This document shows, in pieces, positions 1 to 5,984 of a stretch of DNA of 6,931 nucleotides. Where the stretch lies: positions 1 to 6,931 of the forward strand of contig JAFDXS010000126.1 in the NCBI GenBank assembly GCA_018267795.1, given 5' to 3'. Each line of letters opens with the position of its first letter. The stretch's first letter is position 1. The stretch is from Bacteroidota bacterium. GTDB lineage: Bacteria > Bacteroidota > Bacteroidia > Chitinophagales > Chitinophagaceae. The notes under the pieces are model-generated. The model was not told the DNA's origin. It made no database searches and saw nothing but the letters and a program-made list of their open reading frames with translations. The translations under genes and the position numbers were made by a program.

Positions 1-942
1 TAAGGCTGGCGTTTGTGCGGTGCCAAATGGTGTAAAGTCATTGCCTACTATGCATTGTATGTCACCACTTTCCTGTAGTTCTTTTGCCAGGTCCTGCTCG
101 TTGTTATAATAGCGGTAATGCAACACACTTACTGCTGAGAATGGTAAGGAGTTCTCAACCAGCAAAACAGAACCATTGGTCAAATAAGCAACCCTGTTAA
201 GCAGGTAGATAGCTAATTGGTAATCATAGTTATTCTTATACTTATTATGGCTTATATAGTCATCATGCCTGTGAAATGCTTCAAGTAGCTTTGTAAAATC
301 ATATCCCTGAGGCACACATATTTGTGTCACATTTCTGCAGCCTAAGCCAAAATAGGTAAATACATCATCCGCAAGCTTATTTAAATCTTCTTCAGTTTCA
401 TTGCCATTTAAGATGGCTACGGATGTACGGTTCCTGCGAATAATATGCGGATATTTTGCAAAATATTGCTCGAAATAACGTGCGGTATTATTACTGCCGG
501 TAGCTATATAGGCATCACAATTTTTCAGCATTTCAGCTACTCTTACTTGTTCCAGCACTTGTGGCTCCCATTCTGCAAGCTTTTGTATCAGGTGTGCAAT
601 TAATACAGAGTCCTTTGAAGATAATTTCAGCAATAAGTTGTGACCACTTACAAAGCCGCATAAAAAGTCATGAAACCCCACTAGTGGGATATTGCCTGCC
701 ATTACTATGCCCACAGTCTTTGCTTCTGCTGGTAACTGGTACTGGGCCACCCATTCCTCCAGCTTATCTTTTTGCAGAAATTGTGAAGCTATATTAGTTG
801 TTGCAAGGTCTATCTGTTCTGGTGTAAACCAGGGATTATTACTGGTTGCTCTCGCTTTTACTTCCTGCCATTTTATATCATCCGAAAGTATATATATGCC
901 GAGCTCAGTAAGTAATTCTATCCTGGAATTTAAAGAAATCAT
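1..942 (-). CDS. LuxC-type acyl-CoA reductase, C-terminus cut by window edge
   Basis: My minus-strand translation gives 314 residues from the ATG at 942 with no stop before the window edge, so the C-terminal end is missing; the family is usually about 340 residues or more in this phylum. The LuxC family (a branch of the aldehyde dehydrogenase fold) reduces acyl-CoA or acyl groups to fatty aldehyde with NADPH. Visible features are a nucleotide-binding-type strand VGIVMAGNIPLVG (77-89), an ALDH-like IATGSNNTA (146-154), and GLGCRNVTQICVP (199-211), where Cys202 is the best candidate for the acyl-accepting nucleophile. An in-frame TAG at 991-993 and no other upstream ATG make 942 the only reasonable start. 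The gene diverges from a ferredoxin gene 64 bp away. There is no sign of the other lux genes, so bioluminescence is not implied. The physiological substrate is unknown. The family call is firm; the substrate is inference. Confidence 0.88.
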   Translation of the reverse strand, partial: MISLNSRIELLTELGIYILSDDIKWQEVKARATSNNPWFTPEQIDLATTNIASQFLQKDKLEEWVAQYQLPAEAKTVGIVMAGNIPLVGFHDFLCGFVSGHNLLLKLSSKDSVLIAHLIQKLAEWEPQVLEQVRVAEMLKNCDAYIATGSNNTARYFEQYFAKYPHIIRRNRTSVAILNGNETEEDLNKLADDVFTYFGLGCRNVTQICVPQGYDFTKLLEAFHRHDDYISHNKYKNNYDYQLAIYLLNRVAYLTNGSVLLVENSLPFSAVSVLHYRYYNNEQDLAKELQESGDIQCIVGNDFTPFGTAQTPAL

Positions 943-958
943 GATACTTAGTTTTCTG

Positions 959-986
959 TCTGCGAAATTGTAACTTTGTTCGCAGA
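959..986. promoter_or_regulatory. Operator-like inverted repeat between acyl-CoA reductase and ferredoxin genes
   Basis: TCTGCGAA (959-966) and TTCGCAGA (979-986) form a perfect 8-bp inverted repeat with a 12-bp spacer. The spacer contains the putative -7 element of the ferredoxin promoter. The arm centres are 20 bp apart, about two helical turns, which would suit a dimeric regulator. Because it lies over the promoter rather than in the expected transcript, an operator is more likely than an RNA hairpin. The regulator is not in the window and the motif is not one I recognise. Confidence 0.45.
971..978 (+). promoter_or_regulatory. Putative -7 promoter element (TAACTTTG) for the ferredoxin gene
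   Basis: TAACTTTG matches the Bacteroidota -7 consensus TAnnTTTG exactly and ends 28 bp before the ferredoxin ATG, which would give a leader of roughly 20 nt. I see no clear TTG-type -33 box at the usual distance, only the T-run at 952-955, so upstream recognition may be weak or depend on an activator. Confidence 0.5.
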
Positions 987-1006
987 TAATCTAAATATTA
1001 TACTAA

Positions 1007-1354
1007 ATGGCCATCAAAATAACTGATGAATGTATTAATTGCGGGGCTTGCGAACCCGAATGTCCAAATAATGCAATATATGAAGGTGGTGTAGAATGGG
1101 CCATAGCAGATGGAACATCTATAAAGGGTGAATTTACTTTAATGGATGGTTCCAAAACTATGGGCGCCGATCGTCATCAGCCTATAGCAGTGGACACATA
1201 TTATATTACACCGAATAAGTGTACAGAATGCCAGGGATTTCACGAAGAGCCGCAATGCGCTGCTGTTTGCCCGGTAGACTGCTGCGTGCCTGACGAAATG
1301 TACCGCGAAACAGTGGACGAGCTACTCGCAAAGAAAGAAAAACTGCATTTGTAA
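1007..1354 (+). CDS. 2[4Fe-4S] dicluster ferredoxin with long inter-motif insertion
   Basis: The product is a 115-residue soluble electron carrier predicted to hold two [4Fe-4S] clusters. Motif 1 is Cys9-x2-Cys12-x2-Cys15-x3-Cys19-Pro. Motif 2 is Cys72-x2-Cys75-x8-Cys84-x3-Cys88-Pro. The eight-residue gap in motif 2 resembles YfhL/Alvin-type ferredoxins rather than clostridial ones. The motifs are separated by an unusually long stretch (about residues 24-70), followed by two extra cysteines (92, 93) and a lysine-rich tail. I remember this architecture as common in Bacteroidota ferredoxins, so it is probably a lineage form rather than a fusion. The gene is divergent from the acyl-CoA reductase and followed by a strong terminator, so it is probably transcribed alone. 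The redox partner is unknown; the adjacent reductase is a candidate by position only. Confidence 0.93.
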   Translation: MAIKITDECINCGACEPECPNNAIYEGGVEWAIADGTSIKGEFTLMDGSKTMGADRHQPIAVDTYYITPNKCTECQGFHEEPQCAAVCPVDCCVPDEMYRETVDELLAKKEKLHL

Positions 1355-1375
1355 AAATTATTCGTCGCACAAAAT

Positions 1376-1407
1376 TAAAACAGGCTACCATCCGGTAGCC
1401 TGTTTTA
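1376..1407. terminator. Bidirectional intrinsic terminator
   Basis: A perfect 14-bp stem (1376-1389 pairing with 1394-1407, core ACAGGCTACC/GGTAGCCTGT) closes a 4-nt ATCC loop. The A-rich left arm and T-rich right arm give each strand a U-rich tail. It sits between the 3' ends of the ferredoxin gene and the convergent DUF6438-like gene and can serve both. The stem ends at the base adjoining the minus-strand stop codon (1408-1410). Confidence 0.9.
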
Positions 1408-1896
1408 TTATCTTATTGCAGTATCTGCCATTTTTTTCCAGGTGCTGTTTATATTGGCAGCTTTATCTACTTCGTTAGCCAGCTCTTTTAAGAACGGTGG
1501 GCCAAAATTGGCATTATTTATCTTCTTGGTATTGCCATTATACTCAATATTAAATATGATACTCGGAACATCTGTTATGCGCATCACATAATTATCCTGG
1601 CAGGTATCTGCTCTGTAGTACTCAAAGCGACTAAAAAGGGCAGCAACTTGTGCATTGCTCAATTTCTTTTCATACACACCCTGGTGCTGGGTAAACATAT
1701 AGCCAAAGTATTTCGCTGTACCATCAGAATGTACCTCTATCGTATAGTCAGGGCAGCGGCCAAAGCATGCTGTGCGGTGCATGGATACAAAAGTGACAGC
1801 AGAAGTCTTCTGCACTTTTTTCTTCTTTTTATACATAGCGCCTGCCAGTTGTGTAAAAGCAAGAAGCAACACGATTATTAAAATACTTTTCTTCAT
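1408..1896 (-). CDS. Exported DUF6438-like protein of unknown function
   Basis: The product is a 162-residue protein with an N-terminal signal peptide: KK at 2-3, a hydrophobic core at about 4-18, and probable cleavage after AGA at 20. A lysine run (23-27) follows. The segment at about 34-145, including TACFGRCPDYTIEVHSDGT (42-60), resembles the DUF6438 family as I remember it, with a Cys-x3-Cys pair (C44, C48) and an HSDGT turn. A third cysteine is at 99. No lipobox cysteine follows the signal, so periplasmic or secreted is more likely than a lipoprotein. The function of this family is unknown to me and no catalytic motif is evident. The gene converges on the ferredoxin gene, with which it shares a terminator, and diverges from dprA. 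The stop codon directly adjoins the terminator stem. Being a real gene is near certain; the family name is from memory. Confidence 0.85.
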   Translation of the reverse strand: MKKSILIIVLLLAFTQLAGAMYKKKKKVQKTSAVTFVSMHRTACFGRCPDYTIEVHSDGTAKYFGYMFTQHQGVYEKKLSNAQVAALFSRFEYYRADTCQDNYVMRITDVPSIIFNIEYNGNTKKINNANFGPPFLKELANEVDKAANINSTWKKMADTAIR

Positions 1897-1917
1897 TTTT
1901 GCCTAATTTTCGGTTCT

Positions 1918-1925
1918 CAAAGATA
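1918..1925 (-). promoter_or_regulatory. Putative -7 element (TATCTTTG) for the DUF6438-like gene
   Basis: On the minus strand TATCTTTG matches the Bacteroidota TAnnTTTG element and ends 21 bp before the ATG at 1896, leaving a short leader. No TTG-type -33 box sits at the standard spacing. The nearest TTTG lies about 37 nt upstream, which is too far. The same 71-bp intergenic region must also hold the dprA promoter, for which I see no matching -7 element. Confidence 0.45.
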
Positions 1926-1967
1926 ACTTATTAGATAGGTAATAGACTTAAAAGAATATAAACAAAT

Positions 1968-3083
1968 ATGCTGCCAAAGACAGATAGCGAAGAATTATTT
2001 TATCAGCTGGCTTTAACATTCGTAAACGGAACAGGACATAAGACAGGCAGAGCATTGATCGAGCATTTTGTAAATGCTAAAAATATATTTAATGCTCCCG
2101 TAAAGGAATTAGTGCATATAGACGGCATTACACCTGTAAAAGCGAAGGCGTTTAAAGACCCTGAGGTAATGAAAAGGGCAGAGGAAGAGCTTAATTACAT
2201 TAGCAAACATAATATACAGGCATTGTTTTTTAACAATGAGAAGTACCCGCAGCGTATGAATAATTGTGCCGATGCGCCATTGCTTTTATACTATAAGGGC
2301 AATGCAAATCTCAACCCAGAAAAGGTAGTAGCCATCGTGGGCACACGCAAGAGTACCGAATATGGCCTTAAGCTTACAGAAGAATTAGTGGATGGTTTAC
2401 AAACACAGGAAAATATCTTAATAGTTAGCGGCCTTGCTGATGGCATTGATGCTATAGCGCATAAGCGATCTGTTCATGTGGGCCTGCCCACTGTCGGAGT
2501 GCTGGGACATGGATTAGATAGGATATATCCTGCTACTAACAAAAAGCTGGCAAATGACATGCTGGAGAATGGTGGACACCTAACAGAATTTCCCAACGGC
2601 ACCGAAATGGAGCGTGGATTTTTCCCTATGCGCAATAGGGTAGTGGCCGGCATAAGTGATATAACAGTGGTGATAGAAAGCGATATAAAAGGTGGTGCCT
2701 TAATTACTGCCCGTATGGCCAGCAGCTATAATAGAGAGGTAGCTGCTTATCCCGGCAGAACAACGGATAGTAAGTCCTCCGGCTGCAATGAACTGATAAG
2801 GACCAATATAGCGGCAATGATAACAAAGGCGGATGATCTGCTGGAGATGATGAACTGGAATAAAGGTAAAAAAGCAAAAGCAGTACAAAAGCAATTATTC
2901 CTGAACCTTAGCCCCGATGAACAAAAGATTATAGACCTCTTGCAAACAAAAGAGTCAGTGCATTCTGATGAATTATACCATCATACAGGCCTTGCCAGCT
3001 CACAGCTTGCAGCAGCCTTATTGCAGCTGGAAATGCAGGGTATAATAAAGGCTTTGCCGGGAAAGAATTACAGGATCAGTTAA
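1968..3083 (+). CDS. dprA: DNA-processing protein DprA (Smf)
   Basis: The product is a 371-residue cytoplasmic protein. In characterised bacteria DprA binds incoming single-stranded DNA during natural transformation and loads RecA. All three expected parts are present: an N-terminal helical region with a helix-hairpin-helix-like segment (about 47-62, with IDGITP), the DprA Rossmann core (about 80-295), and a C-terminal winged-helix domain (about 312-371). Core signatures are VAIVGTRKSTEYG (121-133), SGLADGIDAIAH (154-165), GHLTEFPNGT (203-212), FFPMRNRVVAG (218-228) and GGALITA (242-248). An in-frame TAA at 1959-1961 leaves the ATG at 1968 as the earliest start. It stands alone on its strand, with no other competence gene in view. 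Its stop codon lies 3 bp from that of the convergent rimO gene. The gene is full length and intact. Confidence 0.96.
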   Translation: MLPKTDSEELFYQLALTFVNGTGHKTGRALIEHFVNAKNIFNAPVKELVHIDGITPVKAKAFKDPEVMKRAEEELNYISKHNIQALFFNNEKYPQRMNNCADAPLLLYYKGNANLNPEKVVAIVGTRKSTEYGLKLTEELVDGLQTQENILIVSGLADGIDAIAHKRSVHVGLPTVGVLGHGLDRIYPATNKKLANDMLENGGHLTEFPNGTEMERGFFPMRNRVVAGISDITVVIESDIKGGALITARMASSYNREVAAYPGRTTDSKSSGCNELIRTNIAAMITKADDLLEMMNWNKGKKAKAVQKQLFLNLSPDEQKIIDLLQTKESVHSDELYHHTGLASSQLAAALLQLEMQGIIKALPGKNYRIS

Positions 3084-3086
3084 ATC

Positions 3087-4394
3087 CTATATTACTTCTC
3101 CTTCCAGGTCAAAATCGTATGCTTTTGTAATGCGTACTTGTACGAACTCGCCAATAGGCAATTCAGCATCACCTGAAATGATTACTTCGTTGTCAACCTC
3201 TACGCTGTCAAATTCTGTACGGCCCAGGTATCGGCCTGCTTCTTTTTTATCAATAAGCACTTTGTATGTGTTGCCTATCTTTTCCTGGTTTTTCTCAAAA
3301 GATATTTCCTGCTGCACTTCCATTATTTCCTGCGCACGAGCTTCTTTTTCTTCTGCCGGCACATTATCCACCAGATCGTAAGCGCTAGTGTTCTCTTCGT
3401 GTGAGTAAGTAAATATTCCTACGCGATCCAGTCTTACATCTTCAAGGAAGCTCTTCAGTTCTTCCACATCATCGCGTGTCTCGCCGGGGAAGCCTGCAAT
3501 AAGCGTTGAGCGTATAGCAATACCCGGCACTCTGTCACGTATAGCAGCTACAAGATCATATATCTCCTGCTTGTCCATTTGACGACGCATAGCAGTTAGC
3601 ATGTTATTAGAAATATGCTGCAGCGGCATATCCAGGTAGTTGCAGATATTATCCCGTTCACGTATCACATCCAGTATGTCCAGAGGGAATTTTGAAGGAT
3701 ATGCATAATGTAAGCGTATCCATTCAAGCCCTTTCACATCAGAAAGATGCTTTAATAATTCTGATAAGGCGCGTTTTTTATAAATATCAAGTCCGTAATA
3801 AGTTAATTCCTGTGCTATCAGCATCACTTCCTTTACGCCCATCTGCACCAGGCGCTTAGCTTCTGCTACTACTTCTTCTATAGTTTTAGATACATGCTTG
3901 CCGCGCATCAGCGGTATAGCGCAGAAAGAACAGGTACGGTTACAGCCTTCAGATATTTTAAGATAGGCATAGTGCTTTGGTGTGCTCAGCAGTCGTTCGC
4001 CTATTAGTTCTTGTTTATAGTCGGCATTAAATTGCTTCAGTATTTGCGGTAGCTCCATAGTACCAAACCATGCATCCACTTCCGGTATCTCATTCAGCAG
4101 ATCATGGCGGTAGCGCTCACTAAGGCAGCCTGTCACATATACTTTGTCCAGGTGGCCTGCGCGTTTCAGTTCTACTTGCTCCAGTATTGTATTTACACTC
4201 TCTTCCTTCGCCTTGTCTATAAAGCCGCAAGTGTTCACTACTACTATATTATGGTCCAATTTAGTATGCTCATGTACTACTTTTATGCCATTAGCATTCA
4301 GTTGTCCACTCAGCACTTCACTATCTACCATATTCTTAGAGCATCCAAGCGTAATGATATTAACCTTATCTCTTTTTAGTTTCTTCGTTTTCAC
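3087..4394 (-). CDS. rimO: Ribosomal protein S12 methylthiotransferase RimO
   Basis: The product is a 435-residue radical-SAM enzyme that adds a methylthio group to the conserved aspartate of ribosomal protein S12. The domains run in the expected order. The N-terminal MTTase domain (about 10-135) has cluster cysteines 18, 56 and 90. The radical-SAM domain (about 140-365) has Cys151-x3-Cys155-x2-Cys158. A C-terminal TRAM domain (about 371-435) follows. GCSKNMVDSE, NTCGFI and the absence of a tRNA-type MiaB context favour RimO over MiaB. The start is GTG: an in-frame TGA lies at 4407-4409 and the next Met (22) falls inside the conserved GCSKNMVDSE motif. The gene follows der by 47 bp on the same strand with no visible terminator or TAnnTTTG element between, so the two are probably cotranscribed. 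It ends 3 bp from the convergent dprA stop. Confidence 0.96.
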   Translation of the reverse strand: MKTKKLKRDKVNIITLGCSKNMVDSEVLSGQLNANGIKVVHEHTKLDHNIVVVNTCGFIDKAKEESVNTILEQVELKRAGHLDKVYVTGCLSERYRHDLLNEIPEVDAWFGTMELPQILKQFNADYKQELIGERLLSTPKHYAYLKISEGCNRTCSFCAIPLMRGKHVSKTIEEVVAEAKRLVQMGVKEVMLIAQELTYYGLDIYKKRALSELLKHLSDVKGLEWIRLHYAYPSKFPLDILDVIRERDNICNYLDMPLQHISNNMLTAMRRQMDKQEIYDLVAAIRDRVPGIAIRSTLIAGFPGETRDDVEELKSFLEDVRLDRVGIFTYSHEENTSAYDLVDNVPAEEKEARAQEIMEVQQEISFEKNQEKIGNTYKVLIDKKEAGRYLGRTEFDSVEVDNEVIISGDAELPIGEFVQVRITKAYDFDLEGEVI

Positions 4395-4441
4395 AAATAA
4401 AAAATTTCAATAAACACGTTCACTATAAGTCTGTTACCTTA

Positions 4442-5761
4442 TTATTTTTTTCTGAAAAATATTCTCACAGGCACACCTGTAAAATTAAAATGGCTGCGCA
4501 ATTTATTTTCCAGGAATTGCCTGTATGGATCTTTAATAGCATCAGGATGATTGGCAAAGAATGCGAATGAAGGGTTGTGCGTAGGCAACTGGGTTACATA
4601 CTTTATCTTCACTGCATGCCCGCGGGACATAGGCGGCTGATAGCGCTCTATTTCAGGCAACAAAATATCGTTTAGCTGGGACGTAGGTATTTTCCGTTTA
4701 TGGTTTTCATAAACTTCTATTCCTTTTTCCATAGCCTGGAATATGCGCGTTTTCTCTTTGGCTGAAATGAAAACAACCGGCACATCAGAGAATGGAGCTA
4801 TCTTTTCCTTTAGCCCTTTTTCGAAGTCACGGGCCGTATTAGTTTCCTTTTCTACCTTATCCCATTTATTTACCAGCATCACTATGCCTTTACCTTTCCT
4901 TGCTGCCAGGCTGAAGATATTTACATCCTGTGCCGTAAGTCCATTTTCGGCATCTACCACTATAAAGCAGATATCAGCTTCATCCATTGCACGTATAGCA
5001 CGAATTACAGAGTAAAATTCAAGGTCTTCATGCACATTTTTCTTCTTGCGAAGTCCTGCAGTGTCTATCAGGATAAACTCTTTCCCAAAGAGCTTATAAT
5101 GGGTATGAATGGTATCGCGTGTAGTACCCGGAATATCAGATACTATTGTACGCTCTTGTCCTACCAGTGCATTTAGCAAGGTAGATTTTCCCGCATTGGG
5201 CTGACCTATTATAGCAAATTTAGGTACGCCCTCTTCTTGCTTGTCATAGTCCAGTTTGTCTTCGTCTGGTATATGGGTGGTTATTTCATCCAGCATTTCT
5301 CCTGTACCTGAGCCGGATATAGATGAAAGGAAGAATATCTTCTCAAAGCCCATGGAATAAAACTCAGTAGCTTCCAAAGCACGGCCTGAGTTATCTACCT
5401 TATTTACTACCAGCAATACAGGTTTGGTAGAGCGCCTAAGCACATCTGCCATTTCCTCGTCCTGTAGGGTAATTCCTGTTGCTGCATCCACTACAAAAAG
5501 CAGCAAATGTGCTTCATCCAGGGCTATCTGTACCTGTTTGCGTATCTCTTTTTCAAAAACGTCTTCTGAATTAGCTACAAAACCGCCGGTATCTATTACA
5601 TTAAAACTTTTTCCATTCCATTCGGAAATCCCATATTGCCTGTCACGCGTCACCCCGCTAAAGTCATCTACAATGGCTTTACGTTGTTCCAGTAAACGAT
5701 TAAATAAAGTTGATTTCCCTACGTTTGGCCTTCCTACAATTGCTACCGTAAAACCCGGCAT
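4442..5761 (-). CDS. der: Ribosome biogenesis GTPase Der (EngA)
   Basis: The product is a 439-residue GTPase with two tandem G domains, needed for assembly of the 50S ribosomal subunit. G domain 1 shows GRPNVGKS (10-17), DTGG (57-60) and NKVD (120-123). G domain 2 shows GQPNAGKS (186-193), DTAG (233-236), NKWD (298-301) and SAK (333-335). A basic KH-like domain (about 352-439) ends in RIFFRKK. The length is normal and no motif is missing. The reading frame can be extended 11 codons upstream to a TTG at 5792-5794, but I place the start at the ATG at 5761. The N-terminus MPGFTVAIVG is normal for the family, and the TTG lies inside a TACCTTTG promoter element. rimO follows 47 bp downstream on the same strand. 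Both act on ribosome maturation, which fits a shared transcription unit. Confidence 0.96.
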   Translation of the reverse strand: MPGFTVAIVGRPNVGKSTLFNRLLEQRKAIVDDFSGVTRDRQYGISEWNGKSFNVIDTGGFVANSEDVFEKEIRKQVQIALDEAHLLLFVVDAATGITLQDEEMADVLRRSTKPVLLVVNKVDNSGRALEATEFYSMGFEKIFFLSSISGSGTGEMLDEITTHIPDEDKLDYDKQEEGVPKFAIIGQPNAGKSTLLNALVGQERTIVSDIPGTTRDTIHTHYKLFGKEFILIDTAGLRKKKNVHEDLEFYSVIRAIRAMDEADICFIVVDAENGLTAQDVNIFSLAARKGKGIVMLVNKWDKVEKETNTARDFEKGLKEKIAPFSDVPVVFISAKEKTRIFQAMEKGIEVYENHKRKIPTSQLNDILLPEIERYQPPMSRGHAVKIKYVTQLPTHNPSFAFFANHPDAIKDPYRQFLENKLRSHFNFTGVPVRIFFRKK

Positions 5762-5791
5762 ATTTATTATTCTGTTTGGTAATTTGAACGG

Positions 5792-5799
5792 CAAAGGTA
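5792..5799 (-). promoter_or_regulatory. Putative -7 promoter element (TACCTTTG) for der-rimO
   Basis: On the minus strand TACCTTTG matches the Bacteroidota TAnnTTTG element and ends 30 bp before the der ATG at 5761, giving a leader of about 20-25 nt. No good TTG-type -33 box is visible upstream. The element contains the TTG that would otherwise be read as a further-upstream der start. Confidence 0.55.
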
Positions 5800-5929
5800 C
5801 TTTTAAAAATGCAGTTTTTGAGGCTTAATATGAGTATTTACACAAATATTTAGATTATTAGGGTATAAGCCAGTCATTTGACTAAGTGTTTGTTTATTGT
5901 CATAACTCGTAGTTAGTTACAGCTTGCCA

Positions 5930-5959
5930 TTTGTTTTACCATCAATTAATATACCTTTA
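5930..5959 (+). promoter_or_regulatory. Putative promoter for the PNGase F-like gene
   Basis: TTTG (5930-5933) and TACCTTTA (5952-5959) are 18 bp apart. They resemble the Bacteroidota -33 TTTG and -7 TAnnTTTG pair, with the last base of the -7 element off consensus (A for G). The -7 box ends 25 bp before the ATG at 5985. Of the promoters proposed in this window it is the only one with both boxes, though the -7 match is imperfect. The rest of the 223-bp intergenic region (5762-5984) is AT-rich; I see no RNA gene or strong hairpin in it. Confidence 0.45.
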
Positions 5960-5984
5960 TCACGAATTTTTCAACCATATTTTA

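Noticed and set aside
692..973. Plus-strand open frame opposite the acyl-CoA reductase, and a smaller one at 561-797
   Set aside because: Both lie antisense to a gene with clear LuxC-family motifs, and their translations show no recognisable domain.
1..1354. Bioluminescence (lux) operon
   Set aside because: Only a LuxC-type reductase is present; no luciferase, acyl-transferase or synthetase gene adjoins it, and LuxC-type reductases occur in many non-luminous Bacteroidota.
1206..1391. Minus-strand open frame opposite the ferredoxin gene
   Set aside because: It is antisense to the second cluster motif and runs into the terminator hairpin.
1815..1835. A-rich run encoding the lysine stretch in the DUF6438-like gene, considered as a slippage or frameshift site
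   Set aside because: The signal peptide before it and the domain after it are in the same frame, so no shift is needed.
5762..5984. AT-rich intergenic region, considered for a small RNA, riboswitch or attachment site
   Set aside because: I found no long inverted or direct repeats, no tRNA-like structure and no conserved riboswitch core; promoter-like elements explain what is visible.
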